Source: Macrocybe gigantea (taxonomy: Eukaryota > Basidiomycota > Agaricomycetes > Agaricales > Callistosporiaceae). From it: 64,000 nt of DNA. The DNA lies in assembly GCA_011319805.1 (NCBI GenBank), contig SJRY01000280.1:1-64000 (forward strand). The letters are read 5' to 3'. This document shows positions 32,240 through 45,400 of the stretch, piece after piece. Numbering within the stretch: position 1 is the first letter of the stretch; each line of letters begins with the position of its first letter. The position numbers and the translations under genes were made by a program. The notes beneath the pieces were generated by a model, which ran no database searches, was not told where the DNA came from, and saw nothing but the letters and a program-made list of their open reading frames with translations.

Positions 32240-33199
32240 ATGCAGCGACGGGATCTTGGAGGAGGACGTTATGATAGAATATAAAGCTTTTTCTGGATCT
32301 TCCCATCTACTGCGTTAGAGGATTGTTCACAGTGCAATCTGATGATCGGATCATCGTATCCGCCGAGCACTGGATGATTACCAGTGACTTCGGTATCCCG
32401 GGGCTAAGATAGTTGGACGAATGCATGAAAAATTCGGAGCAGGCGACCACTGCTCAATGCTACGCGACCTGGGAAGCGGATAAACACACAAAAAACCTGA
32501 CCCAAGATTCTACTTGCGCATCGTGGGTGACATCCCCTCTAAGATTTTATAGCCGAAGATCAGAGTGTTGCAATGCAGCGCCAATGCCTCAGAGATGGAA
32601 TTAAACGTTACAAATATGCGGTCGAATCGGTTGAAGCATCCGAAAGAATGAGAGTGTTCCGACTTGAGCCTTGGGAAGCGACCAGGTCCAGGTCCGTACA
32701 CGTGTCTTCGGCACGGAACCGATGCAACACTGGCCTGGCCAGACTGACATTGGCCACGACAAGGTTCCTTGTTCAGCTTATTGAATCCTGACATATTCCG
32801 ATCAAAACGCTGAGAGCTGCAGACTTTGTCTTCTGGTCAGCATCTTTCAAGGGACAATGGACGCCTATTGACTATACCGGAGCAACTACGTTGCTTGCAT
32901 GGCAGAACGAGTGAAAGAATACCATCACCGCCTGTCGACCATTGCCAGATGCTAGGGATGCTGAGATGGCCAGAAATGCAGAAAGGCGCGACAATCAGAC
33001 CACACTGACACATGTGCCTCGCTGAGTTGGAGGCAGATAGACATAGACCACACGGCGAGCTTCTACATATCAATATGATGGCCGGTGGGTTGACAAGGAC
33101 GAAGCGTGGCAAGAAGAGAAACTGAAACGGAATTAATTGTTGAATCTGTGTTGTAAGATTACATTTTGCATGAGCTGTGAATTCACGTATACCTCCTTT
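32240..33199. other. Intergenic region
   Basis: About 960 bp between two minus-strand genes. Frames at 32413-32794 and 32837-33112 show no recognisable features. It should contain the promoter of the DUF6534-type gene. Confidence 0.4.
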
Positions 33200-36100
33200 T
33201 TACATTGTGACCGACGCATAGCCAAATCCTGAGCCTTCTAGTCCCCTAGCGACAAGAGTGAAATGGTGTGCAGCATCTCGCGTCTTCTTCAATGAACGCG
33301 ATCTGTGTCATCAAAGCATCAGCACATGGATCAAGGGGGGATGGACAGCTCCTCAGACTTACCCCATGACAGCCTTCAAGAACTTCTCCTTTACCTCGTT
33401 CGTTGCTTTTGACGGCATGAAATCATCAGCGAACAAAACTTCCCTCATCCACCCAATCGCCACGTTGCTTTCATCTACGGCGGACCTCACGATCAGCGTG
33501 CCAAGTAGCTCAATTAAATTAGGCACAGCGCTGGAAAGGCGATCAATAATCATTTCACTACGCGGTGCAGGCAAGATCCAAACCTCCGCGGAGCGACGCC
33601 GGCAAACCCCTCCAACACGGCCTTCATGATCCTCTTCCCGTGAGCCTGCAACAGCCTCTCTTTGTCCGCACGCAACGCATCATGTACCGACGTTCTATGA
33701 ATCAGTATTCCCTGATTGATTTGAAAGTTGAAAAGCTTAGTTTGAGTCAATTGTCTATAATCAACTCACCAAGAAATTACACGCAGACACCAGCGAATAT
33801 CGTTCTTGCAGGGCAAGAGCTGTAACCGCACAGGCCATAAGCGCATCTAATGCTCCGGGGGTAATGAATAAAACGTATGCGTGAAATCTTGAGCCACCTG
33901 CATGGTACCCAAAACCATGTCATTTTCGTGGAAATTCGCCAGGGGAAAAAAAGTAAATTCCACTCCACGCACCCTGTCCATGCATGCGAAAAACTCTTGC
34001 ACAATATCAGGATTCTGAAACGCAACGCAAATCAACGACTCTTCCTATGAAGGTATTACCTGCATCGATAAGAGACTTACGTCGGCCATGGCTCCAGGCA
34101 CGCCCAAAACTCTCAACGAACACTCGAGCAGCACAGGCAACGCATTGGCCACAACTGCCTCGGCCTCCACAGTAGCCCCCGTGACACCTCTCGCGTTTCC
34201 CTGTTGCGACGACACAGAACCTGCCGAAGACGCGGACGACGGCACCCGCGTAAGCAACCCCGCCGTGCCCGGTGGCGGATTGAGCTGCGCGATGAGGATA
34301 GTGGCGAGCGAGAGCCAGATTGCGGTGAGGTGCCTCTGTGAGGCAAGGCACACGAGCTCGAGTATGGGTCCCGCAGGTAGAGAGATCAGCGTCACGTCCG
34401 CCGGAAGACAGGTTATTGACTTGAACAAGTCACTCAGGGCCTAGGAAGACTTGAGTCCGGAGAAAAACAAGAATTGAGCCGGAGCGTAGTTGACTCACGT
34501 TCCCAACGCCGACATCGCCGCTCCAAACATCCACGACACTTCTGACGACGGTAAAGATGCTCTCCCTGAGCTCAATCATGGGTAGCATGTCTCTCGTGCG
34601 CATCGTCTCTGCCAGCCTCGTCTCCTCGCTGTCGCCATCCCCAGCGGGACCACCACCGGAGTCCTCACTCAGAAACACGGCCACACCATCATTCGTCCGC
34701 GTTAGGCCTTTCGCGACGCCAGAAAGGATCTCTAGCTGCAGTATACCCAGCGCACGTGATTCATCTGGCATCTACGAGGAAGAAAAACATGAAATCATCA
34801 TAACAATCAACAAGGTGGGAAGGGAGAAACTTGCAGCCACGGAATTTTGCAGCGCCTCTGCAAGTCTCTGAATTACTGGGTTCACGATTCCCTATTGAAA
34901 ATCCCAGGACCCGGTGTTCATCGAAGAGATCACAACAATTAAGGGGGCTTCCGCACCTCAATCGGAGCAACCTGCTCCATAGCAGGCAGTGCCTGGATCA
35001 CGCTTGCAATCGACTGCAGTACCTTTCCCTTCTCTGCGTCCGGCACGCTTCCGAGGCCGGCATGCAGCTCCGCAAACGCAGCAATGTGCGGGGCAAGCGC
35101 TTTCCGGTTCGCATCGCATAGATATCGCAGTGCCGATGCGGCGGGAAGTGACAGCGCTGGATCCGCGAGCGCAGAGACGGCGTAGCTGACGACGTTCATG
35201 AGCAGCGCTGACGTCGCTTGGGCGTCCGACGAAGGCTGACTCGCGAACCAGGCGGAGTAGGTGCCTTTATGAATTGACAGAATAAAGCAGAGATTTAATT
35301 AACGCAGAGAAGATCACATAGGCCACTACTCACCAATTAGTGAAAGCATCGTCCGCCTGGCGCGGTTGTGCCCTGTGGATGGAAGTCGTCCCATCACTTC
35401 CGGGCTGAACAACCTTGCGAGAAGAGGCGACTTCTCCATGTCCATCGCTTCCTGGATCGACATAATGCAGTGCAGCGTTGCTTCGATTTCCTAACGACTG
35501 GGTAAGACCAAAGAGACAAGCTTGTAAACCGACACGGAGACGTACTTCCCAGCCCTCACCCTCGCGGTGCCTGTCCAAACGCTCCATGAGATCGTTCAAA
35601 AGATACGTCAGCATGTCGTCCCTCAATATATAATATCTATACGCATATATTAGACATCACGATTAACACTCAAAGAAAGAGGATTAACTCACGCATTAAT
35701 GAGTGTATCTCCAACATCGCGTCGATAACTGCAGCACAAATGAAGCCATGAATTTGCATAATACACTGCAAAAGAGCACCACCCCAACTTACACCTGGAA
35801 CTTGTCGATCTGATCTACCGGGTTCTTCAACGAAAATTAGAAAGCACCAAGAGCGCACAAGTCCTCACCTTTCGACCATCCACTGCCAGACGGAGGGAAA
35901 ACCACTTTCCTCCTCAGCACCTGCACAAGTTCGCCATAGACCGCCTTGGCAACACCCATAATCATATCATACATGCCCGGATCGTGTGGCTTCAGGTCAT
36001 GCTGCTGCAGCTGCTCTCTCTCCTCGCGCTCGCCTGCTGTCCCAATCTCATCCATGTCAAAATAATAGTCAATGTTCCACAGCGACTCCTGAAAGAGATA

Positions 36101-37842
36101 CCAGAACGCCAGCGTCATCTCGCTGTCCTCCTCATCGGCGCCGTAGTACCCAGGCAGACTCGTGTAGTGCAGCAGCAGCCGGATGAACGCCTGCGACACG
36201 TCGCCCTTGGTCTTGTCCATCCGTAACAGCATCGGGGGCGGAACGGCGCTCCCTGTGCTCCCAGGAAGTGGAGGCAGGGTCTGGACGAGCTGCCGGACAG
36301 GCGCGGGGGACGCGATGTGTGCGGCAAAGTACGCGGCAGAGTGGTCCCCGATCGCGACAAGCAGCTTGCAGAGTGAATGCGAGACGTCTTCACCGTCTTC
36401 CATGCTCTTGGTCTGCGCGATGATTCGGTTCCCCGACGCGTCGAGCCAGAGCAGGACTGGCTCCGTGAGTGTGCGCGACCCCGAGCCGTCTGAAAGCGCA
36501 GATTTAGACATGATCTCTTGGAGCGTGTCAGAGGCGGCAATGAAGATCGTTGCATCAATAGGCGAGCGGTCGAGGAGGGCGATGAGGAAGGGGATGAGCG
36601 GAGTGATGTCGCTGCAGTACACAGTTGGTCATCCTTTAAGGGCAAGGCGAACACTGGGAAAGCTTTTGCGTACCTGGACGGAATGTGAGACATCCATGCC
36701 TGCAGACACCGCAGACCGGAAGGAATTTGTTGTGCCTGCTCTAGCGACGACCGGACAACCTGCAGCACCATCGGTGTGGCGTCCCTGACAGACTGCTGCA
36801 TTTGAAGCCTACCCTCGCACATGCATATATGAGCTCATCTAATATTCGGCGACGTCGGTGCGACATCGACTCACTTACTGGGACCCAGGAGATCCGCATT
36901 GCCCACTTCCTCCGCGACGATTCCTAGAAACTCGTGCACGAGCTCTGGCGACGACCCCTGTCCGGAGAAGAAAGTGACGGTTGACGTTATCCAAGCCGGC
37001 CACCGCGTAGGATGTCCGGGGACGAGTTTAAGCGCGAGAGACGTAAGCTGAAAGAAAGCAGGCTTATGAAAAATGGTGACGATGTCTGACTCCATGAGGC
37101 GCCTCACTGCAACAAAGAGTTTTCGAAGAATAAACCCGCCCCTGCCAATGGCCATTGACCTGGCTGTCAGTTGGATTATTAGATCTCTAAGGCGTTTGGC
37201 ATTTTCTTGAGGAAACGAGTCCCTGAGACGATAGCGATTGTCAGTCGGACGAACGCGAATTTGACAATCAATCAATGCTTCCAAACGTCCCCAATGGCAC
37301 GGCACGCATTTTGGGTGGCTGAGACGCGATGCGCCTCCTAGGAGTCCGGTTTTAGTCCAGGCTGGCAAACGCGCTGACTTTGAGGCAGACACCCAACACC
37401 CAATCGCTCGCCCAAGCTCCAGCACATACGAGGCCAACCGACAAAAGAAAAAAAAGAAGAGCGACAGATGGCAAGGCTCACCAATCCCTCGCAATCTTCA
37501 CCTGCGCCGTATGCGCGCCAAAGAACTGCACGTTGGGATCTTGGTGCTCGAGCAGCGGTACGACGAGACCCCACGCCTCGGGGCGTTTCTGGAGCTCAAA
37601 CAACTCGTGCTGAAGGCGTTTGAGGTCGTCCGCGGATGAAGGCTGCTGTGCGATGGGCGAGTAGGCTTGCTGGATCAGCTGGAAGCAACAACAAGGCGGG
37701 CGATGAGCCGGGCATGCTCGGTCAAGTGCAGCAGAAAACTGGGGAACGCTGAGTGCGGTGTCAAGAATGACGGACTGACTTGGGCTGCGCGTTCGACGTC
37801 GAACTGCGAGAGGATGGGGAGGAAGCTCGTGTCGATGTTCAT
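33200..37842 (-). CDS. Importin-13-type karyopherin beta (Kap122/Kap111-like)
   Basis: A nuclear transport receptor of the importin-beta superfamily that binds Ran-GTP and carries cargo across nuclear pores. ATG 37842 gives MNIDTSFLPILSQFDVERAA. The importin N-terminal domain follows an intron: LIQQAYSPIAQQPSSADDLK, LQHELFELQKRPEAWGLVVP, QDPNVQFFGAHTAQVKIARD. The HEAT-repeat middle includes PLIPFLIALLDRSPIDAT, SQAFIRLLLHYTSLPGYYGA and LFQESLWNIDYYFDMDE. The region YRRDVGDTLINAYYILRDDM is characteristic of the importin-13/transportin-3 branch. The C-terminus reads WMREVLFADDFMPSKATNEV then, after an intron, KTRDAAHHFTLVARGLEG and GFGYASVTM before the stop at 33200. About fifteen introns. At least one frame change occurs near 36650. 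It is the last gene before a long intergenic gap and shares orientation with the next gene upstream. Confidence 0.85.
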
Positions 37843-37934
37843 CGGTATGCGGTGGTGGACGAAGCGGATAAGAGTTTTATTGCCATTTGTGTGTCACATT
37901 TCCACCACCGCAATTTATACGACTCCAACTACCA

Positions 37935-39012
37935 TTACGACTCCAACTTTTCATCACTCGTTCCTTCTTCAGCCTGCTGATTCTTACTCATCTTTAAAAA
38001 GCTCCACGCCCTCAGCAACAGCTTCCCAATTCCATGGAAAAACGCAATCACGATCGGCAAAAGCGACAGCCAGCCACCGAAAAACGTATTCAGCCTCGTG
38101 TCCACCTTGTTCGCCTCGTCGCCGCGCTTCAGATCTAGGATCGCGAGCGTCATGCCCATGAGCACGATGCCGACGAACGCGGCGACAGTCGCGAGCATCA
38201 CAAAAGTGTACCACCATTTGCGGGACTGAGGGTAAGCGACGATCGAGTAGACCGGGCTGCGCGGCCGCAGGAACGCAGCGTACACGCAGACAGAGAACGA
38301 GAGCGAGAATGCGGCCCAGGAAAGGCTCATCAGGCCGATGGATCCCCTCGTTGCGGACAGAATCGTCGAGAATGTCACACCTGTTCATTCTCATGAGCAG
38401 ATCGCCGCATTGCAGAGTGAATGGCACGCTTACTCATGCCAAAGAAAGAAACAGCGGAGAGGACTTCGAGTTGCCTCCTCTGCACTTGAATGAACTCCTG
38501 TTGAAGACGAGCATTCAAGTCAAATCCTAGATCCTGGAGCAGGTAAAGGACGTACAGTGGCATGCGCTTCCAAGGTGGGATAGGGGAAATTCTCCCCGCG
38601 CTCTTTCGTGTCATATGCAAGATTCGCGCGAATGACTTCTTTGATCCGCTCATTCTGCAGAAGTTCCAGCTATGACGGTTGTTCAGCTGCTGCACTTATA
38701 TAGCCCATCGAGCGCCAATGCTCACTTCATTGTCCGCTCGTCGTTGTTTTTCAACCATTTGAGGTATCGCTCGCACAAATCGAGGTCATCATCGAAACTG
38801 CTGTCAGATTCCAATCTTTTCCTGTGTTTTTCGAGGCTAGCTGCCTAGCATCACGTTCAAAACGTCAGACACGCCTGCTCTTCCAGGCGTTTCCCTCAGC
38901 CAACTCACCATCGCTTGGACCGGCCTATCTTGTCGTCTAGTGCTTTCAAAGTCTCTCTGCCTTCTTTGCCTCTCTCGACGTCGGGGAACGGGGAAAACCA
39001 ACTCAGCGGCAT
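37935..39012 (-). CDS. Small multi-pass membrane protein, function unknown
   Basis: ATG 39012 gives MPLSWFSPFPDVERGKEGRE. A charged helical region follows over two exons (LEKHRKRLESDSSFDDDLDL, CERYLKWLKNNDERTMNELE, RIKEVIRANLAYDTKERGEN). Then comes LGFDLNARLQQEFIQVQRRQ. A 47-bp intron opening GTGCC joins SKR to VTFSTILSATRGSIGLM. Three hydrophobic segments lie at the C-terminal half: GLMSLSWAAFSLSFSVCVYA, YTFVMLATVAAFVGIVLMGM, and GGWLSLLPIVIAFFHGIGKL. The acidic tail ends DEKLES at 37935. The middle exon may need one frame change near 38580. I do not recognise the family. Only 92 bp separates the stop from the start of the karyopherin gene, in tandem. Confidence 0.6.
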
Positions 39013-40039
39013 GATCCAGATAGCAGTCTAGAACGAAAGCGTGAAGCTCCATAGCATGTGCCGGAGGACAGGTTTATATGTGATCGTTCGGGCGTTTCGC
39101 AAGGTCATATGCCACCACATTGCTTGGAAGTGTGAAAAGAGGAAAGCTATATCGTCTAATGTTGCTGGACCGAGAAGCGTGTCAGATGGAGGGTGGGTTA
39201 TACCGATTTGGACTGGTGAGTGCGACACGCAAGCACAACATGGCCTGCAACGTGTCCCCAAAACTTCATGAATCGCTGATGTCTTTTGGGTTTTTCGGGG
39301 GGGGCTTGCAATACAAGTCGAACGACGAAAACTGAAGACGAACAAGTCGAAGTCTTCCGCAGGCGAGAGTCTCACACCATTCGCAGTTCCACTGGGATTG
39401 GATTGGGTGCTGCCATTTCAGCGCCCATAATTGAACGGCCTATCTCTGGCGAGCGTCTTGACAATGACAGGCGAGTCACCCAGAGGTTTCCTGGAACGGT
39501 CACAATAGACGCTCATATTGAAGATATGAAACAGGCTGAAGGGTGAAGGTGTGTCTGCAAGAGCGTACAGAGAGGAATCCGAATAAAAGCATTCTGCGGG
39601 TAATGTCGATTCCAGCGCGTCAGCTAGTGTATTTCAGGCATGACGTTGGAAGATTTGCCTCAGTAATTATACGAAATACGGCTTGTATTGATATTCGTTT
39701 GAAGTAAGTGTGGACAAGCATGTAACAGGCGCATTTTTTCGTGAAATACATGGAAGATGGAGGACTGAGATATTTCCGAAGCGCCAAGGGTTGCCTCTGA
39801 AATGAAAGAATCAAACCCCGTAGATCGGTGTGCTTTTGAATCCTCCTCTGCTAGACAACGCAACCTAGGCCATAATCAACTGGTAAGCACTGATTATTCC
39901 GAGACGTACTTTATAAGCTAACCGTAAGACTAATAAATGCGTAGCGATTATTGTAAGAGGAGGTCAGAAAAAATTAGAAAGAAATTCAAGGAGCGAGCAT
40001 GATGAGTGATGAATAAAGGGAAAAAAAAACGAAATGGCA
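39013..40039. other. Intergenic region
   Basis: About 1 kb between the small membrane-protein gene and the Cys/His-rich gene, both on minus. A+T-rich from 39640 to 40030. No gene is supported. Confidence 0.4.
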
Positions 40040-40527
40040 TCAGGCCGAAGTCGCGCTCGACGTCGACTCCCCCGTTCTCGCCGGCGTCAGATTGACCTTG
40101 AGCTTGTCGGACATCCACATGCCGCGCCCCTGTTCCTCCGTCCGCTTCGCCTCCTGCCTAATGAGCTCCACCCAGTTGAAGCACTTGCCGCAGTCGACCG
40201 TCTTGTGTTTCTCGCACTGGTACGACTCCTCGGTGTCGATGGCCGGTACGGCGCCGCGCACGTACGCGTTGAGCGGTTGGCGTTCCTGAGACGCGAACCA
40301 TCAGACTCCGTTGTATGCGTACGCACAGAGGGTTATGTGTGCATTTGTTATGTATGTCAGTGACGCACCTCTACGGCGAAGAAGAGGAACTCGGACATGT
40401 CGCCCAGCTCGTCCTCGATGCGGACGTTGTTGCAGAGACGGTGGTCGCAGAAGCAGTGATGACAAAATTCGTCACCGTGGTCAAGGCAGAACATAAAGTC
40501 GTTGACGACGATGGCCTCTCCGAGCAT
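40040..40527 (-). CDS. Cys/His-rich putative zinc-binding protein, paralog 1
   Basis: I do not recognise the family. ATG 40527 gives MLGEAIVVNDFMFCLDHGDE, then FCHHCFCDHRLCNN and DELGDMSEFLFFAVE. An intron opening GTGCGTCAC (about 40370) precedes ERQPLNAYVRGAVPA, then YQCEKHKTVDCGKCFNWVEL. The tail is basic then Ser/Thr-rich, ending at 40040. The spaced C-x2-H-x4-C-x2-C and C-x2-H-x4-C-x2-C pairs look like two metal-binding knuckles, one per exon. There is no signal peptide or membrane helix, so it is probably nuclear or cytosolic. It shares an arrangement of Cys/His residues and the intron position with the gene at 41.4 kb on the other strand. Length is about 140 residues, with no frame break. 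Confidence 0.75.
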
Positions 40528-41395
40528 GGCTGCTGCGTTTGCGAAATTCCGTTTCGACGCTAGGAAAGTGGCTCCTCTGCGCTGTCAGGGAGAAGACGAG
40601 AGGGGTCTTGGACGTAGCGTGTGAATTCGCACGTGGTCGTGTTGTGCGACGCGCTTTACTCCGCTCCTCGGGTTCCAAAACCTCGGTTCTGACTGTAGCT
40701 GTAACTGACGACTTGTCAGGCCTGTCCGTCAGGAGTTAATCTGCAGCTTACCTGGACCCGGAAAAAGCGGCTGCACAACCATGGTCAACCACCCATCACC
40801 GTCACGCTAACATCACATGATCCTGAAATACCAGTCTCCGAAATTAAATCGTGTTTTGCTCCGAGTACCAATCTTCGCCTCGAGACAAGAAGTCTAATGC
40901 TACGAGAAGTGACTGCTCTTTCCCAAGTTTAACTCTGCACCTTTGCGCCTTGGAGTGCGGACTTTTCAGTGGCGACTCCGAGGCCTTGATCAATGAGGAC
41001 CCGCATCTATCGCCTTCGGCTGTCTTCGCGCTTTTGGGCCTCGCCTACTGCCCTTTCTACCCATTTGTCCTCGGAAATGCCTTTGACTCTGTGCGAAACG
41101 ACCTCTCGAGCTATCGCCGCACCACTGCTTGGAGAGCTGACAGTCATCTCTCGACATGGCGTATACGATCAGCGCGTAGGTTCAGGGCTCTTATCCTCTC
41201 AAAATCCGGTGACACTAGATGCAAATATAATGAAGCGGTTTTCACAACTTACCAGCTCGTATCAACCGTCAATCGTCAGAGTACTCGTCAACCCCTCAAG
41301 GCCCTCCAAGTAGCAACTCCTCCACCCTCACCTGTTTTCCTCCTCGCTCATTCCCAAACAAATCGTTTGTCTCTACTTTACTCGGCGCAGCAAGG
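40528..41395. other. Divergent promoter region of the Cys/His-rich pair
   Basis: 868 bp between two head-to-head paralogs. A 188-codon plus-strand frame (40851-41417) is open but looks non-coding. No clear TATA box; several CCAAT/ATTGG-like strings are absent or weak. A shared promoter is possible. Confidence 0.45.
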
Positions 41396-41890
41396 ATGTC
41401 CGGAAAAATCATTGTAGTAAACGCCTTTACGTTCTGCTCTGAGCACGGGAACGAGCTGTGCTTCGTGTGCAATCGCGACTACCGCCGGGCGAACAACGCG
41501 AGCGCTGGGATTCGGTCCAGCCTCTCCCAAAGCTAGGGCGCGATTTTGAAGTCGTGTACGGGTTCGACCTCGAAGTTCGTTCCTTTCGTTCCTTGTTTGG
41601 AACCCGTTCTCGAACTCTGACTTTTCACTTGATCGTATCACTCACAGGAGCGCCAACCGCTCAACATCTACGCGTTCGGCGTCACAAAACACACGCACCA
41701 CCGCGGGCCACGCGCGACGGGTACGTGCCCGGACCACACCAGGCTCGACTGCGGCAAATGCTTCGACTGGGTGCGGCTGATCGGCTCGGAGGTGACGGGG
41801 GACAACTTTGACGGCGTGCGCGCGCGTGTCGTGCGTAATAACCACCATTATTATTCTCTGCCCTCAGGCATGCTCGGGGCTACGGTGTAA
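41396..41890 (+). CDS. Cys/His-rich putative zinc-binding protein, paralog 2
   Basis: ATG 41396 gives MSGKIIVVNAFTFCSEHGNE, then LCFVCNRDYRRANN. One frame over, the exon continues RWDSVQPLPKLGRDF and VVYGFDLE. An intron (about 41577 to 41648, ending CTCACAG) leads to ERQPLNIYAFGVTKHTH, then TCPDHTRLDCGKCFDWVRLI and GDNFDGVRARVV, stopping at 41890. The knuckle spacing (C-x2-H-x4-C-x2-C; C-x2-H-x4-C-x2-C) and the intron position equal those of paralog 1. One missing base near 41504 (AACAACGCGAGCGC; an added G restores GERW) explains the break. The C-terminus differs from paralog 1. Confidence 0.72.
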
Positions 41891-42427
41891 TTTGGGGAGT
41901 TATGGGTGTGGCTAATTATCTGCGGAAAAGCGAGATCGTGCGGAGAAACGGAGGACTGAGATTTTGTAGGATATTGGGGCGCGGGGAAAGGCCGTGAACG
42001 CAGCGCGGAGCACTCAAATTATACTACAGATTTGGCATCCGCCTCATCTCTTCGCTTTCTCTTTTGCTTTCTTATTTTTCCAAGTACTGTATTTATATTT
42101 TCTCAATCTCTTGAACGAACGCTTGACAATGATTTTTGGCCGATGAACGTTTGAACTCTTATTCTCCAAGAATGCGCTAGGTGAACGAGATTCACAAGGA
42201 AGGGGCTTAAACCCATGTGGAACGGTCGGACGTTGTGCGTTGGGATGGCGGCGCCAAGAGATTGTGGGGTAACAGGTGACGCGGTGACGCGATATCAGCC
42301 CGAAGCGCTTCGACCATCAAGCATCCACCGTCGCTACCTAAACGACGACGAGCTCGTAAACCAAACAGACCCAGCTCAACATTGCTCACGATATCTCACA
42401 TCTCTAGCCACTAATCGATAATCATCA
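41891..42427. other. Upstream region of the mannosidase gene
   Basis: About 540 bp with a C/T-rich stretch at 42045-42080. It presumably carries the promoter of the alpha-mannosidase gene. No gene is supported. Confidence 0.4.
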
Positions 42428-45400
42428 ATGGCTCACGCTCACGGAACCACAGCGCCGCCATCACACTCGCCCGCCGATCCCTATCCGGAGCTCAACTACG
42501 CCCCAGGCGCGAAATGGATCAAGAATCTGACCCGCGACAGGCTCAACAACTTTGTCGGGGGCCATTTCTCCGACGTCAACCTCTCGCATGTCCTCTTTGT
42601 GCACAGGATCGATAACCCGCAGCACGTCAAGCTCGAAGTGTGCGTATTCGCGCTCGTGCTTGTACTTGGTCGTTTCAGTTTAGGCGATATGGATGGACGC
42701 TGTGCTGAAATCATGCGTGACTTTGCTTTTCGTTTGCAGGTGGAGCGCGCCGGGGCTGAGCAAGCCTACGTTCAAAGAGGCCATGAAGCAGACCTTCAAG
42801 CCGGCCAAGAAGGTGCGTTGTTGGTCTGCCTTTCCTCGATCGAATCGTTCGTTCATTCCTTCTGTTACAGGGAGATTCGTTTGGACCGTCCTGTGAGCAC
42901 CATTTACTCCCTACGTACATCCATAAATGAGGTTACTCAATGGCTTCGTTCATGCAGGGGTAAATGCCAATCGTTCTACTTTGATGAAACCGCGCTGATT
43001 CGCACACATGTTCGACAGACAAATCATTGGTGGAGGGTGTCCGTCACCATTCCCGGATACTGGCAGCAATACGAACGCATCCAATGCATGTAGTCACACC
43101 TGTACAAATCAACATCCAGCTGCTTAACGTTCCCCACCTGCAGTCGAATTTGACCCAGGCTGCGAAGCCATGATCTACTCTGTCGACGGGACACCCCTTC
43201 AAGGTTCATTCCATCTCCGACTCTAAAAACGAACGCCTATGGATCTGATACTTCCCAGGTATAACCGGCGGATTCGGCGGCGACCGTCGCGTGGAATATA
43301 TCATCCCGCCGGAGGCGCGCAAACAGGGTCGCCATGACTTTGTCATCGAGTCGAGCTGCAACGGCATGTTTGGCGTCCCATGGAATGGGGACACGATCCA
43401 ACCCCCTGACGTTCGTGCTCTCTCCTTCTAGGAATCTGACATTTTCGCCTGGATTGACTATGCACTTCCGTTCAGATGAACCGCTATTTTAACCTGGCAT
43501 CCGCGGACCTCGTCGTGCCGAACATGGATGCGTGGCACCTGCTATGGGACTTTACGACCCTCCGCCAACTCGTCGACACGCTTCCCGGTAACACACCGTG
43601 CGCATCTGCATAACATTAACCTCTGATCTTATAAGGTTGTCTCACGTATCTTATGTTATCCGGTTGCTTTTAGGCTGCAAAATAAGGCGCTGGTCGTCGC
43701 AAACGAGATCATGAACGTGTTCCATAAGGGCGATCCGAGCGCTGTCAGGCAGGCGCGCAGGCTTGCGGAGGAGGTCTTTGGGCCGGGCTGGCAGGCCAAG
43801 GGCGCGGATATTTACAAGGAGGGTCCGGCGAAGGCGCAGATTTGGGGAATCGGTGAGACTGTTTTTCATCAAGACGTACTAACTATGGTTCACTGATTGT
43901 TTGGCATTTCTCGCCATCCAGGGCAGTAAGTTACCAACACCCGTGTCCATTGCTTTATCATCGTTGACTGAGGGACACGCCAGCTGTCACATTGACACGG
44001 CCTGGTGAGTCGACCACGGACCGATACGACTTGACGCTTTGCCCTTCCGAGTTGTTCATCATGAAACCAGGTTATGGCCGTATCGAGTCACGCAGCAGAA
44101 AGTGGCGAGGTCGTGGTCCACTCAAGTGGATCTCATGGACCGTTACCCGGAACACCGCTTCACCTGCAGCTCGGCCCAGCAGTACAAATGGCTCGAACAG
44201 GTCCGTGTCTTCTCTCTGCCTTCCGCCTATCATCACTCGCATCACCGCAATTCTCATTCTCCGTTGACACAACTGACGACGATGTGCAGCTCTACCCACC
44301 GCTGTTCGAGCGGGTCAAGGCAAAGATTTTGGAAGGCAGGTTCCAACCTGTCGGTGGCTCATGGGTTGAGAACGACTCGAACATGCCGTCTGGCGAGGCG
44401 CTCATACGCCAGTTCCTGTTCGGACAGAGGTATTTTGAGTCTAGGTTCGGCAAGCGCTGCGAGACGGCGTGGCTGCCCGACTCGTTTGGCTTGACGGGCG
44501 CACTGCCGCAGCTCATTCGCGGTTCCGGTCAGCAGAATCCTTTGTTTATTCTGCTTAGGTGTTGATTTATTCTTTTTTTTTGGTGAAATAGGGATGAAAT
44601 ATTTCTTTACGCAGAAACTCTCCTGGTCAGAGACGCAGCACGTTTGATATATATATCCGTCCAGTACTGACAACGGAGTGCCTTGCACAGGAACAACATG
44701 TATTTGTTCTTTATCCCTTTCTCGTTGTCTGATCACTCATCCTTGCGTCAGCAATGTATTCCCTCATTCTACGTTCAACTGGGTGGGCATCGACGGGACT
44801 CAGGTGCTCTGCCACATGACGCCAGTCGACACGTACACGGCCCAAGCCACCGTTGGAGACGTTAACAAGGGTCAGACAAATCACAAGGTGCCGTACTGCG
44901 CAATAATTTGCCACGCAATTTCGCTTATATTATATCAACACCTCGTGGCTGCTCAGAATCTCGAGTCGTCCAGCACAGCTCTTTTGGTTTTCGGGAATGG
45001 CGACGGCGGAGGAGGTCCTCTGGCTCAGATGTTGGAAAATGTACGCTTTCTGATCTGGGCAATCACTTTTACGCGCATATGTTCATTGTTTTATGAACAA
45101 TTTGCAGCTCAGGCGCATCAGAGGCGTCGCCAACACTCACCGCGAACTGCCGCCTGTCAGCATGGGCCACTCCGTCGATGACTTTTTCGAGGACATCGAG
45201 AAGCACAGCGGTGAAGGGAAGGTGCTGCCGAATTGGTGAGCCATTCGCTCGATTCGTCTGTGTAGTTCTGATCTGGCCCTGTATGCGGAGGCAGGAATGG
45301 CGAGCTGTATCTTGAGGTAATTCAAATCAGGCCAAGGGGCTTTTTTTTTAACTCAGTTTGACGGCGAACTATGCCTTTTAGTTCCACCGCGGCACTTACA

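Noticed and set aside
36183..36788. 201-codon plus-strand frame
   Set aside because: Antisense shadow of the importin-13-type gene, whose HEAT-repeat sequence is on the minus strand.
40851..41417. 188-codon plus-strand frame in the divergent promoter
   Set aside because: No recognisable domain, mixed composition, and it overlaps the ATG of the Cys/His-rich paralog 2 in another frame.
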